This document shows, piece by piece, positions 1-7,896 of a stretch of 32,529 bases of DNA. The translations under genes were made by a program, and so were the position numbers. The stretch spans positions 1 to 32,529 of the forward strand of contig RFZL01000026.1 in the NCBI GenBank assembly GCA_009920665.1, written 5' to 3'. The stretch comes from Alphaproteobacteria bacterium (GTDB taxonomy: Bacteria > Pseudomonadota > Alphaproteobacteria > Puniceispirillales > Puniceispirillaceae). The notes beneath the pieces are model-generated. The model made no database searches, had not been told where the DNA came from, and saw only the letters and a list, made by a program, of their open reading frames with translations. How positions within the stretch are numbered: position 1 is the stretch's first letter; each line of letters opens with the position of its first letter.

Positions 1-339
1 AGGGGCGTCACTGTCAGGTGACACCAGCACCACCTCACCGCTTGCGTTGGCAACGCCAAGCGTCAGCACCTCGGACATGAAGGGGCCAATCTGGCGAGGC
101 GGAAAATTCACCACCGCCATGACCTTTTTCCCGATCAGCATTTCAGGACTGTAGAGTTCGGTGATCTGTGCCGATGATTTCCGGGTACCAACATCAGCGC
201 CAAAATCAATCACCAGCTTGAACGCCGGCTTGCGCGCTTCCGGGAACGGGCTTGCCTCGACTATGGTGCCACATCGGATATCGATTTTCATGAAATCGTC
301 GAAACTTGCGCTCGGGCTTGCCTTGTTATCCTGGCTCAT
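1..339 (-). CDS. csaA: CsaA-type tRNA-binding domain protein (3' end outside window)
   Basis: My own translation of the minus strand from 339 gives 113 residues with no stop before the window edge. It matches CsaA, a small dimeric OB-fold protein that binds tRNA and has been described as chaperone-like. Family hallmarks seen: FDDFMKIDIRCGTI near residue 14, FPEARKPAFKLVIDFG, SSAQITELY and AVVNFPPRQIGPFMSEVL. CsaA proteins are about 110-120 residues, so only a few C-terminal residues are missing. The start is unusual: the sequence holding the ATG (325-340) is duplicated in tandem. The upstream copy at 355 opens a frame that stops after nine codons, whereas the ATG at 339 reads into CsaA and has AGGA, supplied by the other copy, a few bases upstream. 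It lies downstream of coq9 on the same strand. Confidence 0.9.
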   Translation of the reverse strand, partial: MSQDNKASPSASFDDFMKIDIRCGTIVEASPFPEARKPAFKLVIDFGADVGTRKSSAQITELYSPEMLIGKKVMAVVNFPPRQIGPFMSEVLTLGVANASGEVVLVSPDSDAP

Positions 340-356
340 GGTTATCCTGGCTCATG
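325..356. repeat. Exact 16-bp tandem duplication over the csaA start codon
   Basis: GTTATCCTGGCTCATG occurs at 325-340 and again at 341-356 without a mismatch. Each copy carries one ATG (minus strand) and one AGGA. Because 16 is not a multiple of three, the upstream ATG is out of frame with csaA and opens a nine-codon reading frame that ends inside the csaA start region. Confidence 0.97.
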
Positions 357-381
357 GGTTTCTGTAGGGTCTGCAGGGCGG

Positions 382-1065
382 CTACTGGTATCGCCCGCCC
401 GGGGCCTGATCCAGCGGCTCATCATCGCTGCCGGTATCGTCGTCACCGCCACTATCCTGCGAGGCACCGCCACCAAGAACACGCAGCGTGCGGCCCCATT
501 CCTCGGCCGTTGCGAGACGCCGGTCGATTTCCTTCATCGTCGTCGCCAGATCGGGCGTGTCATCATCCTGCCAGATCCGCGCCACCACCATGGCAACGCC
601 GGCGACACCGCGAACCCGCGCCTCTCCCTGCCAGCCCGCCAGATCATCACCGGCCATGCGGAGAAGCATGCGCATGGCCTGCACCAGCGAATCAATCAGC
701 CGCAACCCAAGTGCCGGATCACGACGTGCCGCCGTATCAAGCTGCGCCACCTGTCGCCGGTAGGGGGCGTAGATCTCGAAGCGATGCGTCAGCGCCTCGA
801 TGATCTTGTCACGCACCGACACATCGCCGGCATCCTCGATATCGGCCAGCGTTTCCAGAACCGCCTGCCGGTCAAGCCGCTGCAGCTTGTGGAGGATCAG
901 CGCGATGATGCTGCCCGCCACGGCGCGCGCCGCCGCCGGTGCGACGCCTGCCGCATCAGCTACATCGTCAATATGGATGGCGCGGGGAGGCTGGTCGGCC
1001 AGCATCGTCCAGGCGGCGTCGGACAGCCTGTCCATCATCATGGTTGGCGTTTCAGCTACAGCCAT
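382..1065 (-). CDS. coq9: COQ9 family protein (ubiquinone biosynthesis)
   Basis: A 227-residue protein of the COQ9 family, lipid-binding proteins with a TetR-like fold that support the late hydroxylation steps of ubiquinone synthesis. The N-terminal half looks like a degenerate helix-turn-helix region (IHIDDVADAAGVAPAAARAV). The C-terminal half has the COQ9 signature VVARIWQDDDTPDLATTM followed by DRRLATAEE. The last 30 residues are Asp/Gly-rich and probably disordered. GAGGGAG stands seven bases before the ATG. It follows proC by 87 bp on the same strand and precedes csaA. The nearby UbiK-type gene also belongs to quinone synthesis, which makes the location sensible. Assignment rests on the C-terminal motif. 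Confidence 0.85.
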   Translation of the reverse strand: MAVAETPTMMMDRLSDAAWTMLADQPPRAIHIDDVADAAGVAPAAARAVAGSIIALILHKLQRLDRQAVLETLADIEDAGDVSVRDKIIEALTHRFEIYAPYRRQVAQLDTAARRDPALGLRLIDSLVQAMRMLLRMAGDDLAGWQGEARVRGVAGVAMVVARIWQDDDTPDLATTMKEIDRRLATAEEWGRTLRVLGGGASQDSGGDDDTGSDDEPLDQAPGGRYQ

Positions 1066-1152
1066 ACGACCACTCCCTCAAACTCGGCTCACCACCCGAA
1101 GATGGTGCCGATCGGGAACCGGATCAAGCCGCAATCAGGCCTGTGGATGCTG

Positions 1153-1968
1153 TCATCCGCCAAGTTCGACCGACCGGTCCCGCGCGGCAAGGATGGCGCG
1201 GGTCATCAAAGCTTCCATGCCGTCCTCGGCCATCAGTACCGATAGCGCCGCCGCTGTCGTGCCACCCTTGCTGGTGACATTGATGCGCAGCTGAGATGGC
1301 GGGTCGTCCGCAGCCCCGATCAGGGCGCCGGCACCGGACACAGTCGCCTCGGCGAGCAGGCGCGCCAGCTCGGCAGGCAGGCCGGCCTTGATGCCGGCGG
1401 CGGTCATCGCCTCGGCAAGGAGAAATACGTAGGCGGGGCCCGAGCCCGACACAGCCGTGACAGCATCCATCAATGACTCGTCATCCAGCATCACTACCGA
1501 CCCGACAGCTGACAGCAATGTTCTCGCCAACGCCACGATGTCGGCCGGCGCATCGCCGGCGAACAGCGCCGTAACGCCCTTGCCAATGGCGGCAGGTGTG
1601 TTCGGCATCGAACGAAGCACCATCGCCCCGGCACCAAGGCGGGCACGGAACCAACCTGTCGGGATGCCGGCGGCGATCGACAGGAAGGCCGTGTCAGCGC
1701 CGACAAGCGCACCAAGGCCGTCAATGGCCTCATCCATCATTTGCGGCTTCACCGCGAGGACGATAATCCGCGCGGCGCGCTCGCTTGCGGCGGCATCACC
1801 GATGCTGGCATGGAGGCGGACATTGTCATGCTCGCCTGTCCAGGCAAGATGGTCCGCCATCGGCTCGACGATTGCGAACTCCGCATCAAGACCGGTATCG
1901 GCAAGCCACCCATGCAGCATCGCGCTGCCCATCTTGCCGCAGCCAACAAGCGTAATCAGTGGTTTCAT
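1153..1968 (-). CDS. proC: Pyrroline-5-carboxylate reductase
   Basis: A 271-residue enzyme for the last step of proline synthesis, reducing pyrroline-5-carboxylate with NAD(P)H in the cytoplasm. The Rossmann loop GCGKMGSAM is at residues 9-17, AVKP at 72-75 and MPNTP at 121-125. The C-terminal dimer and substrate domain carries AVSGSGPAYVF (173-182) and the signature VTSKGGTT (231-238). Length is normal for the family. It starts 27 bp after ybjN, an arrangement common in alphaproteobacteria, so the two are probably co-transcribed. Confidence 0.97.
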   Translation of the reverse strand: MKPLITLVGCGKMGSAMLHGWLADTGLDAEFAIVEPMADHLAWTGEHDNVRLHASIGDAAASERAARIIVLAVKPQMMDEAIDGLGALVGADTAFLSIAAGIPTGWFRARLGAGAMVLRSMPNTPAAIGKGVTALFAGDAPADIVALARTLLSAVGSVVMLDDESLMDAVTAVSGSGPAYVFLLAEAMTAAGIKAGLPAELARLLAEATVSGAGALIGAADDPPSQLRINVTSKGGTTAAALSVLMAEDGMEALMTRAILAARDRSVELGG

Positions 1969-1995
1969 ATGACGTCAGGACATTGCGCCGGCGCG

Positions 1996-2499
1996 CTATG
2001 CCTCCCCTTCGGTGACCATCATCACGGCCGTGGCGGCATCATCTGCAGACAACGCACCGCTGACCACCTGGTAAATGGCCGGATAGACCTGTTCGCACTC
2101 GCCAAGCATGATGTCGACAACATCTTCCACCTGCTCGGGCGTCGCCCCGCCAGCACCACGAAGCGCCAGCGTGTGCCGCAGCTCCAGCTCGCAGGTCGCC
2201 ATGTCAAGTGCCAGATGACCAATGAAAAGCTGCTGGTTCAGAAGCGCCGCCAGCAGCGCCAGCTCTCCCACCTGCTCACGGTCCGCCTTCACATCAATGC
2301 GGCAGATGACCTGCAGCGCCTCATCACTGTCCTGCCAGGAAACCGCCAGCTGATACTGGCTCCACTGCCCGGGAATTTCGGCCAGCAGCGCGTTATGCTC
2401 CTGCTGGCACAGCAACCAGTCATGGCGCGCGACAAACCGCGACACAAGATCAATCGGATGGGCCAGCGTCAGGTCGATAGAGGCTTGGGTCGGTGCCAT
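1996..2499 (-). CDS. YbjN domain-containing protein
   Basis: A 167-residue YbjN-family protein of uncertain function; E. coli YbjN is linked to motility and stress regulation, and the fold resembles a type III secretion chaperone. Recognisable parts are HPIDLVSRFVARHDWLL at the N-terminus, the LAVSWQDSDEALQVICRID strand region and LNQQLFIGHLALD. The frame stays open upstream to 2691, but the ATG at 2499 is preferred: GAGGA lies about 10 bases upstream and the family alignment begins here. The upstream extension has unlike composition and covers a probable promoter region with a DnaA-box-like site. proC follows 27 bp downstream. Confidence 0.85.
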   Translation of the reverse strand: MAPTQASIDLTLAHPIDLVSRFVARHDWLLCQQEHNALLAEIPGQWSQYQLAVSWQDSDEALQVICRIDVKADREQVGELALLAALLNQQLFIGHLALDMATCELELRHTLALRGAGGATPEQVEDVVDIMLGECEQVYPAIYQVVSGALSADDAATAVMMVTEGEA

Positions 2500-2603
2500 G
2501 GGGCGGGCATCCTCGGCAGAAGTTACAGCCTCAAAATGCCGTATCCCGCCGGGGCTTTCAACACAATATTTTGTGGTCTTCGCATGACCGAACCACATCT
2601 GCT

Positions 2604-2612
2604 TGTGGATAA
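2604..2612 (+). promoter_or_regulatory. Perfect 9-mer DnaA box upstream of ybjN
   Basis: TGTGGATAA (TTATCCACA on the minus strand) matches the DnaA consensus exactly. A weaker copy, GATGGATAA, follows at 2624-2632, two bases different and 20 bp on. It lies about 105 bp upstream of the chosen ybjN start in a non-coding gap. One perfect box can occur by chance in a window of this size, so function is only inferred. Confidence 0.35.
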
Positions 2613-2718
2613 ATCTGGGAAATGATGGATAAACAACAGCTTCACGGTCAATGTTCGCCAGACACGCAAAGCCGGAAAAAACGACGATCATGGATGGCGC
2701 AGATCGCCGCGGTCCGTT

Positions 2719-3036
2719 TCAGGATTTTTTCGCTGCACTGGCGCGCGTGCCGGCCGATTTTGTGGCCTTCTTCGCGACTTTTCTTGCTGCCTTTTTCGGG
2801 CTTGAAGCCTGTTCAGCAAGACGCGATTCGAGAGCGGCGAGACGGGCTGCCACGGCATCATGGCGAGTGCGCAACGCGTCAAATTCCTCGCGCGTGACAA
2901 GACCGCGCGCGTTCAGGCTGCGCTCGGTGCGCTGTTTCACGATATTGTCGATCTCCTCGCGAAGCCCGCCAAGGGCGGACGCGGCACCATTCGCCATCTG
3001 CGCCATGTCGGAGATGAATCGTGATCGGCCTCGCAT
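2719..3036 (-). CDS. UbiK / BMFP-type accessory factor
   Basis: A 105-residue coiled-coil protein of the UbiK/YqiC (BMFP) family. E. coli UbiK helps assemble the ubiquinone biosynthesis complex; the Brucella homologue was described as membrane fusogenic. The core runs ISDMAQMANGAASALGG, then a charged segment with SLNARGLVTREEFDALR and a heptad-like helix ending AALESRLAEQ. The tail is rich in Lys, Ala and Ser, as is usual for alphaproteobacterial members. The frame is open to 3171, but the ATG at 3036 follows GGGAGAG at good spacing and the family begins here. It is divergent from lgt. Confidence 0.85.
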   Translation of the reverse strand: MRGRSRFISDMAQMANGAASALGGLREEIDNIVKQRTERSLNARGLVTREEFDALRTRHDAVAARLAALESRLAEQASSPKKAARKVAKKATKSAGTRASAAKKS

Positions 3037-3188
3037 GGGTCTCTCCCGCACAATTGCTGTCAAATCTGACCTTTGTTTCATACCAGATGTATGGTGTCCC
3101 GATGCGGTTTCCAATACCACGTCGGCGCCGAATGCGATATTGTGCCTTGCGCAATCCCGACCTGCAGACATTCTGTGAGGCCTGATCC
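3037..3188. promoter_or_regulatory. Divergent intergenic region, UbiK-type gene / lgt
   Basis: This 152-bp gap must carry promoters for both directions. It holds two inverted repeats: CATAC-5-GTATG at 3079-3093 and ATTGTGC-3-GCGCAAT at 3139-3155 (one G-T pair if read as RNA). Either could be an operator; no convincing -35/-10 pair was found. Confidence 0.35.
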
Positions 3189-3977
3189 ATGAATGGCGGC
3201 ATCATCCTTCCCCAATTCGATCCTTTCCTGATCAATTTTGGCGGGTTTGGAATCCGCTGGTACGCGCTTGCCTATATCGCCGGACTTCTTGGCGGTTACT
3301 GGATTCTGCGCCGTGAGGCGGGCCGGCAACCGCACGCGCCGATGCCTGTCGAGGCCGTTGATTCGCTGCTGAACCATGTTCTTCTCGGGGTCATTCTCGG
3401 GGGCCGGCTTGGCTATGTCATTTTCTACAGCCCGGCATTTTTTCTGGCCAACCCGCTGGACATCATCAAGGTCTGGCAGGGCGGCATGTCCTTCCATGGC
3501 GGACTGCTCGGCGTCACGGTCGCGATGTGGCTGTTCGCAACGCGGTGGGGTATTCCGGTGCTGGCGGTCAGCGACCGTGTTGCCATGGTGCTTCCCATTG
3601 GCCTGTTGCTGGGGCGGTTGTCGAATTTCATCAATGCCGAGCTTTACGGCCGGGTGACCGACCTGCCCTGGGGCATGGTCTTTCCGGGAAGCGATGGTCT
3701 GCCGCGCCATCCAAGCCAGCTTTACGAAGCCGGACTCGAGGGGCTTGCGCTTGGCATGATGATGCTTGTCGGCTGGCGACGGGGCTGGCTTCGCCGCACC
3801 GGCACCATGACAGCGACCCTTCTGGTCGGGTACGGGCTTGCCAGATTCCTTGTCGAATATGTCCGCGAACCCGACGCGCATCTCGGCCTCGTGCTTGGCA
3901 TTGCGACCATGGGCCAGATTCTGTGCCTGCCGATGCTGGCGGCCGGTGGCTGGATCCTGTGGCGGCGTGGCGCATGA
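3189..3977 (+). CDS. lgt: Phosphatidylglycerol-prolipoprotein diacylglyceryl transferase
   Basis: A 262-residue inner-membrane enzyme that transfers diacylglyceryl from phosphatidylglycerol to the lipobox cysteine of prolipoproteins, the first step of lipoprotein maturation. Seven hydrophobic segments are apparent. Diagnostic motifs: SFHGGLLGV with H103, the Lgt signature GRLSNFINAELYGR at 142-155, RHPSQLYEA at 173-181 and EYVREPD at 223-229. GAGG precedes the ATG. Its TGA overlaps the ATG of the next gene by four bases (ATGA), indicating translational coupling. Confidence 0.97.
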   Translation: MNGGIILPQFDPFLINFGGFGIRWYALAYIAGLLGGYWILRREAGRQPHAPMPVEAVDSLLNHVLLGVILGGRLGYVIFYSPAFFLANPLDIIKVWQGGMSFHGGLLGVTVAMWLFATRWGIPVLAVSDRVAMVLPIGLLLGRLSNFINAELYGRVTDLPWGMVFPGSDGLPRHPSQLYEAGLEGLALGMMMLVGWRRGWLRRTGTMTATLLVGYGLARFLVEYVREPDAHLGLVLGIATMGQILCLPMLAAGGWILWRRGA

Positions 3978-5110
3978 CAGAGCCGGCCCCCGCCACCATT
4001 GCCGAGACATTGCACCGTCGGATCCGCGAGAACGGGCCGATCGGCGTTGATGACTACATGGCCCTCTGCCTTGGTGACACGGCGCATGGATATTATCACA
4101 GCCGCGACCCGCTTGGCTGGCGCGGCGATTTTACCACTGCGCCAGAAATTTCCGGCCTGTTCGGCGAGATGTGCGGACTGTATCTGGCGCATATGTATGA
4201 GCTGGCCGGCATGCGGGATGACGCCAGCGTGATTGAATTCGGGCCGGGGCGCGGCACGCTGATGCGCGACATGCGGCATGTCTGGGCACGGCTGATGCCA
4301 AGCCTGAACACGGCACCGCTGCATCTCGTCGAGACCAGCCCGGCGCTGCGTCATGTTCAGCGGGAAACGCTCGGCGCCGCAACCGTCACGGAATGGCATG
4401 ATGATGTCGAAGCGGCGCTGGCCGCCGGTAACGGCCCGCTGTTCGGGGTCGCCAATGAATTCTTCGACGCCCTGCCCGCAGCGCAGGTGATTCATGAAAG
4501 CGGTACCTGGCACCACCGGCTCGTCGGATTGCGAGATGGCGAACTCGCCTTTGTAACCGGTGATGCGGTTGCAGATGTCGACCCGGCGATGCCGGATGAC
4601 CCGGCTGACGGCATGGTGGCCGAACTGTGTCCGCAGGCAAGACATATCGTGACCTTGCTGGGACAGGCGCTGGCGAGTCGTGGTGGTGCGATACTGATTG
4701 TGGATTACGGGCGCGACGGCAATCCCGGTGACAGCCTGCAGGCGGTGGCCGATCATCGCCCGGTCGATCTGTTCGCCGCGCCGGGCGACAGCGATATCTC
4801 GCACTGGGTTGATTTCGCCGCGCTGGGGCATGCGGCGGCGCGGGCCGGTGCCCGCCTTGTCGGACCGGTGTCACAAGGCAGGTTCCTGATGCGGATCGGA
4901 CTTTCCACACGCGCCGAACAGGCAGCGCAGCATGCCGCGCCAGAGGCACGACGCGCCCTGCTGGCAGCGATTGACAGGCTGACAAGCCCGGCCCAGATGG
5001 GCGAGGTGTTCAAGGTGGCGCTGCTGTTGCCGCCCGGCGCCGGAACACCGCCCGGCTTTGAGAATGAAGCCGGCCTTGGGAATGATGAAGCCTGGACTGA
5101 CGGAGGTTAG
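3974..5110 (+). CDS. MidA/NDUFAF7-type SAM-dependent methyltransferase
   Basis: A 378-residue class I methyltransferase of the DUF185 (COG1565) family. The eukaryotic homologue NDUFAF7/MidA methylates an arginine of a complex I subunit during assembly; the bacterial substrate is not established. Seen: GDFTTAPEIS (51-60), the SAM loop VIEFGPGRGTLM (86-97), ANEFFDALP and LIVDYG. The frame is open far upstream inside lgt, but the ATG at 3974 overlaps the lgt stop and gives the normal N-terminus (IAETLHRRIRENGPI). pgeF follows immediately, and lgt-MidA-pgeF is a familiar alphaproteobacterial order. Confidence 0.92.
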   Translation: MTEPAPATIAETLHRRIRENGPIGVDDYMALCLGDTAHGYYHSRDPLGWRGDFTTAPEISGLFGEMCGLYLAHMYELAGMRDDASVIEFGPGRGTLMRDMRHVWARLMPSLNTAPLHLVETSPALRHVQRETLGAATVTEWHDDVEAALAAGNGPLFGVANEFFDALPAAQVIHESGTWHHRLVGLRDGELAFVTGDAVADVDPAMPDDPADGMVAELCPQARHIVTLLGQALASRGGAILIVDYGRDGNPGDSLQAVADHRPVDLFAAPGDSDISHWVDFAALGHAAARAGARLVGPVSQGRFLMRIGLSTRAEQAAQHAAPEARRALLAAIDRLTSPAQMGEVFKVALLLPPGAGTPPGFENEAGLGNDEAWTDGG

Positions 5111-5111
5111 G

Positions 5112-5951
5112 ATGACCGGTTTCGAGATTGCCGGCACCACGCCGCCCTACCTCCATCACGCACCGACAAGCATCCGCGCAAGACACGGATTCTTCGGCAC
5201 TGCCGGCGGTGTCAGTTCCGGTCTGTATGACAGCCTCAATTGTGGATATGGCTCCAACGATGATCCGGCCCTTGTGGCGCAAAACCGTGGCCGCGCGGCG
5301 GCCGCGATGGGCCTGGCGGCAGACCGTCTGGCGGCCGTCTATCAGGTCCACGGCACGGATGTCGTGACAGCGCGGGAGGGCGCGCCAGAGGATCGCAACC
5401 AGCTGGTGCGGGCTGACGGGCTGGTGACCACCGGCCGTGGGCTTGGCCTGACAATCCTCACCGCCGACTGCCTGCCGCTGCTTCTGGTCGATGCCGGCGC
5501 CGCGGTCATCGGTGCCTGTCATGCCGGATGGCGCGGTGCCGCCGCGGGTATAGTCGACACCACCCTTGCCACGATGCGCAGCGCCGGCGCCGGCCCCGTC
5601 ACCGCGCTGATCGGCCCGACGATTCGCCAGCCAAACTATCAGGTCGGCTTGGAGATGCGCGATGAGGTTCTGGCGCAGACAGCGCCAAAGATTCGCGATG
5701 CCGCCAGGGCCTGTTTCATCGCCGACATACCGGGCAAGCTACGGTTCGATCTGGCCGTGCTTGTCGCCCTCTATCTCAGGCAGGCCGGTGTCGAGACGAT
5801 CCATGATTGCGGGCTCGACACCTATGCCGCCAGCGAGGCACCGGGCACCGATTCTCTCAATTTCTTTTCCCACAGGCGCGCCACGCACGCCAGCGATCCG
5901 GATTGCGGGCGCCAGATCGCGATGATTTCCCTGCCATCATCAGCCGGGTGA
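5112..5951 (+). CDS. pgeF: Peptidoglycan editing factor PgeF (YfiH/laccase-domain family)
   Basis: A 279-residue member of the YfiH family, formerly labelled polyphenol oxidase or laccase. E. coli PgeF removes peptidoglycan precursors carrying L-Ser instead of L-Ala, and related enzymes act on purine nucleosides. The metal-site residues are present: H80 in YQVHGTD, C120 in TADCLP and H137 in CHAGWRG. A perfect GGAGG (5102-5106) lies just before the ATG at 5112, one base after the stop of the methyltransferase gene, so this start is preferred over an upstream one at 5058. Probably the third gene of the lgt operon. Confidence 0.92.
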   Translation: MTGFEIAGTTPPYLHHAPTSIRARHGFFGTAGGVSSGLYDSLNCGYGSNDDPALVAQNRGRAAAAMGLAADRLAAVYQVHGTDVVTAREGAPEDRNQLVRADGLVTTGRGLGLTILTADCLPLLLVDAGAAVIGACHAGWRGAAAGIVDTTLATMRSAGAGPVTALIGPTIRQPNYQVGLEMRDEVLAQTAPKIRDAARACFIADIPGKLRFDLAVLVALYLRQAGVETIHDCGLDTYAASEAPGTDSLNFFSHRRATHASDPDCGRQIAMISLPSSAG

Positions 5952-5977
5952 CCGCACTCAGGAACGAGGCGAAGACA

Positions 5978-6046
5978 ATGCCACATCTCTATATTTTTCT
6001 TGGACTTCTGGTGGTTGGCATGTTTGCCAGCTGTTTCATGGTCTGA
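5978..6046 (+). CDS. 22-residue single-span membrane peptide
   Basis: A short frame, MPHLYIFLGLLVVGMFASC plus three residues, starts 27 bp after pgeF. GAGG lies nine bases before the ATG. Almost the whole peptide is one hydrophobic segment with a single Cys near the C-terminus, as in small membrane proteins that accompany transporters or respiratory complexes. I do not recognise a family. The spacing, Shine-Dalgarno match and position at the end of an operon support a real gene, but a frame this short can arise by chance. Confidence 0.45.
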   Translation: MPHLYIFLGLLVVGMFASCFMV

Positions 6047-6142
6047 CAGTTCCAACCCGTAAAAAGTTACAAAAGCATTACAAAAATCCCGTTATGATCT
6101 TGCCCGCATGCCGAGGCATTGGTATCTACAGGCGACGGTCTT

Positions 6143-6178
6143 GGGGGTGGCTGACGGCACCTCCGGAAGCCAATCCGG
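6143..6178 (+). promoter_or_regulatory. Two adjoining hairpins in the prs leader
   Basis: GGGGGTG (6143-6149) pairs with CACCTCC (6158-6164) around an 8-base loop, with one G-U pair. CCGGA (6163-6167) pairs with TCCGG (6174-6178) around a 6-base loop. The stems share bases 6163-6164, so they cannot both form fully, and the second ends about ten bases before the prs ATG. This is the layout of a translational switch, but no known class was recognised. A -10-like TATGAT lies at 6093-6098 without a good -35. Confidence 0.4.
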
Positions 6179-6188
6179 TAGGGCTTAG

Positions 6189-7118
6189 ATGAAAATCCTT
6201 TCCTGCAACAGCAATCGTCCTCTCGCTGAAGCGATCGCTGCATATCTTGATGTTCCCCTGACCAAAGCGGATGTCCGCCGCTTCGCCGATATGGAAGTTT
6301 TCGTCGAGATTGGCGAGAATGTTCGCGGAGAGGATGTCTTCGTCATCCAGTCGACCTGCTTTCCGGCCAACGACAATGTGATGGAACTGCTTGTCGCGCT
6401 CGACGCCCTGCGACGCGGGTCGGCGCGGCGTGTCACGGCGGTCCTTCCCTATTACGGCTATGCACGGCAGGACCGCAAGTCCGGACCGCGCACACCGATT
6501 TCGGCGAAGCTTCTTGCCAACCTGATCACCTCGGCCGGCGCTGACCGCGTCCTGACTATCGATCTTCATGCCGGCCAGATCCAGGGATTCTTCGATATCC
6601 CGACGGACAATCTGTTCGCGGCGCCGGTGTTCATTGAGGATATCCGCTCGCGCTATGACAATGGCCAGGTGATGATCGTGTCACCCGATGTTGGCGGCGT
6701 TGTGCGCGCACGGTCGATGGCCAGCCGCCTTGATGCCGACCTCGCCATTATCGACAAGCGCCGTCCGAAAGCCGGCGTGTCCGAGGTCATGAACATCATC
6801 GGTGATGTCAAGGACCGGCACTGCATCATGGTCGATGATATCGTCGATTCCGGCGGCACACTGTGCAACGCCGCCGCCGCGCTGATCGAATCGGGGGCGC
6901 TCAGCGTCGACGCCTATGTCACGCATGGCGTGCTGTCGGGTGGCGCTGTCAGCCGCGTTGCCGCCTCGCCGCTGAACTCGCTTGTGACGACGGATTCGAT
7001 CCCGGCCACCGAGGCCGTGCGGGTGGCCCGCAATGTGCGTCACCTGTCGGTGGCGCCGCTTCTTGGCGAGGCCATCCGGCGGATCAATGAAGAACGCTCG
7101 GTATCGACGCTGTTCTGA
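6189..7118 (+). CDS. prs: Ribose-phosphate pyrophosphokinase
   Basis: A 309-residue PRPP synthase making phosphoribosyl pyrophosphate from ribose 5-phosphate and ATP, feeding purine, pyrimidine, histidine, tryptophan and NAD synthesis. Family features: [20 protein letters not shown] near residue 32, [11 protein letters not shown] (88-97), the metal and ATP region [13 protein letters not shown] (123-135), and the PRPP loop [11 protein letters not shown] (215-225). Length is standard. The ribosome-binding site is weak (TAGGG) and lies beside the leader hairpins. It precedes rplY by 119 bp; the prs, rplY, pth, ychF order is widely conserved in bacteria. Confidence 0.98.
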   Translation: MKILSCNSNRPLAEAIAAYLDVPLTKADVRRFADMEVFVEIGENVRGEDVFVIQSTCFPANDNVMELLVALDALRRGSARRVTAVLPYYGYARQDRKSGPRTPISAKLLANLITSAGADRVLTIDLHAGQIQGFFDIPTDNLFAAPVFIEDIRSRYDNGQVMIVSPDVGGVVRARSMASRLDADLAIIDKRRPKAGVSEVMNIIGDVKDRHCIMVDDIVDSGGTLCNAAAALIESGALSVDAYVTHGVLSGGAVSRVAASPLNSLVTTDSIPATEAVRVARNVRHLSVAPLLGEAIRRINEERSVSTLF

Positions 7119-7150
7119 TTGGGAATAGCCGCCAAACCCCTGCTTTTTGC

Positions 7151-7179
7151 TTGAGTTTTGGACCTCATGGGCCTATACC
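7151..7179 (+). promoter_or_regulatory. Sigma70-type promoter for rplY
   Basis: TTGAGT at 7151-7156 and TATACC at 7174-7179 are separated by exactly 17 bp. The site lies 58 bp upstream of the rplY ATG in the only sizeable gap of the prs-ychF block, so rplY-pth-ychF can probably be transcribed independently of prs. Confidence 0.6.
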
Positions 7180-7237
7180 ACGCGCTGCTGTGCACCCCTG
7201 GAGGCATGGCGCATTGTAAGAGCAAGGAGCAAGTACA

Positions 7238-7873
7238 ATGTCCGATATCACAACCATCAGCGCTTCCGAGCGCGAACGGGTCGGTAAGGGGTCCGCCCGT
7301 GCGGCACGCCGCGCAGGCCTCGTCCCTGCCGTCATCTATGGCGACAAGAAGGACCCTGTGGGAATCACAATGGAATCCCGCGAAGTTACCAAGATCGTAC
7401 ACCAGCCCGGCATTTTCGGCCGCCTGCTGGATATCGATGTCGCCGGAACGAAGTCGACCGTGCTGACGCGCGACATCCAGTTCCATCCGGTGTCCGACAA
7501 GATCATGCATATGGATTTCCTGCGCGTATCGCAGAGCGCCACCGTGGCGGTTGCGGTTGCCGTTGAATTCATCAATGAGGACAAATGCCCCGGCATCAAG
7601 GTTGGCGGTGTGCTGAACGTTGTCCGCTACGAGGTTGAGCTGAACTGTCCGGCGACCGCGATCCCCGAGAAGATCACCATCGACCTCGAGGGCGTGAAGA
7701 TCGGTGACTCGATCCATATCAGCGCCATTCCGCTTCCCGACGGTGTCACGCCGACAATTACCGATCGTGACTTCACCGTCGCCACGCTGGCATCGCCCGG
7801 CGGCGGCGTGAAGAACGAGGATGAAGAGACCGATGAGGGTGCGGAAGAGGCTGGCGATTCCGACGAGGAATAG
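7238..7873 (+). CDS. rplY: 50S ribosomal protein L25, general stress (CTC) form
   Basis: A 211-residue L25/TL5/CTC protein that binds 5S rRNA in the large subunit. The N-terminal L25 domain (about residues 6-95) has the typical opening RERVGKGSARAARRAGLVPA and VIYG. It is followed by the C-terminal CTC beta domain (about 100-185) with IPEKITIDLEGVKIGDSIH. The final 25 residues are almost all Asp, Glu and Gly. AAGGAG precedes the ATG. pth lies 72 bp downstream beyond a strong hairpin. Confidence 0.97.
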   Translation: MSDITTISASERERVGKGSARAARRAGLVPAVIYGDKKDPVGITMESREVTKIVHQPGIFGRLLDIDVAGTKSTVLTRDIQFHPVSDKIMHMDFLRVSQSATVAVAVAVEFINEDKCPGIKVGGVLNVVRYEVELNCPATAIPEKITIDLEGVKIGDSIHISAIPLPDGVTPTITDRDFTVATLASPGGGVKNEDEETDEGAEEAGDSDEE

Positions 7874-7896
7874 GCCGCCCGCGCCAGATCACAAAC

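Noticed and set aside
3078-4831. Long open frames antisense to lgt and the MidA-type gene (3078-4010 and 3722-4831, minus)
   Set aside because: They mirror strongly recognised genes on the other strand, lack ribosome-binding sites and have the Arg/His/Pro-rich composition typical of antisense frames in GC-rich DNA.
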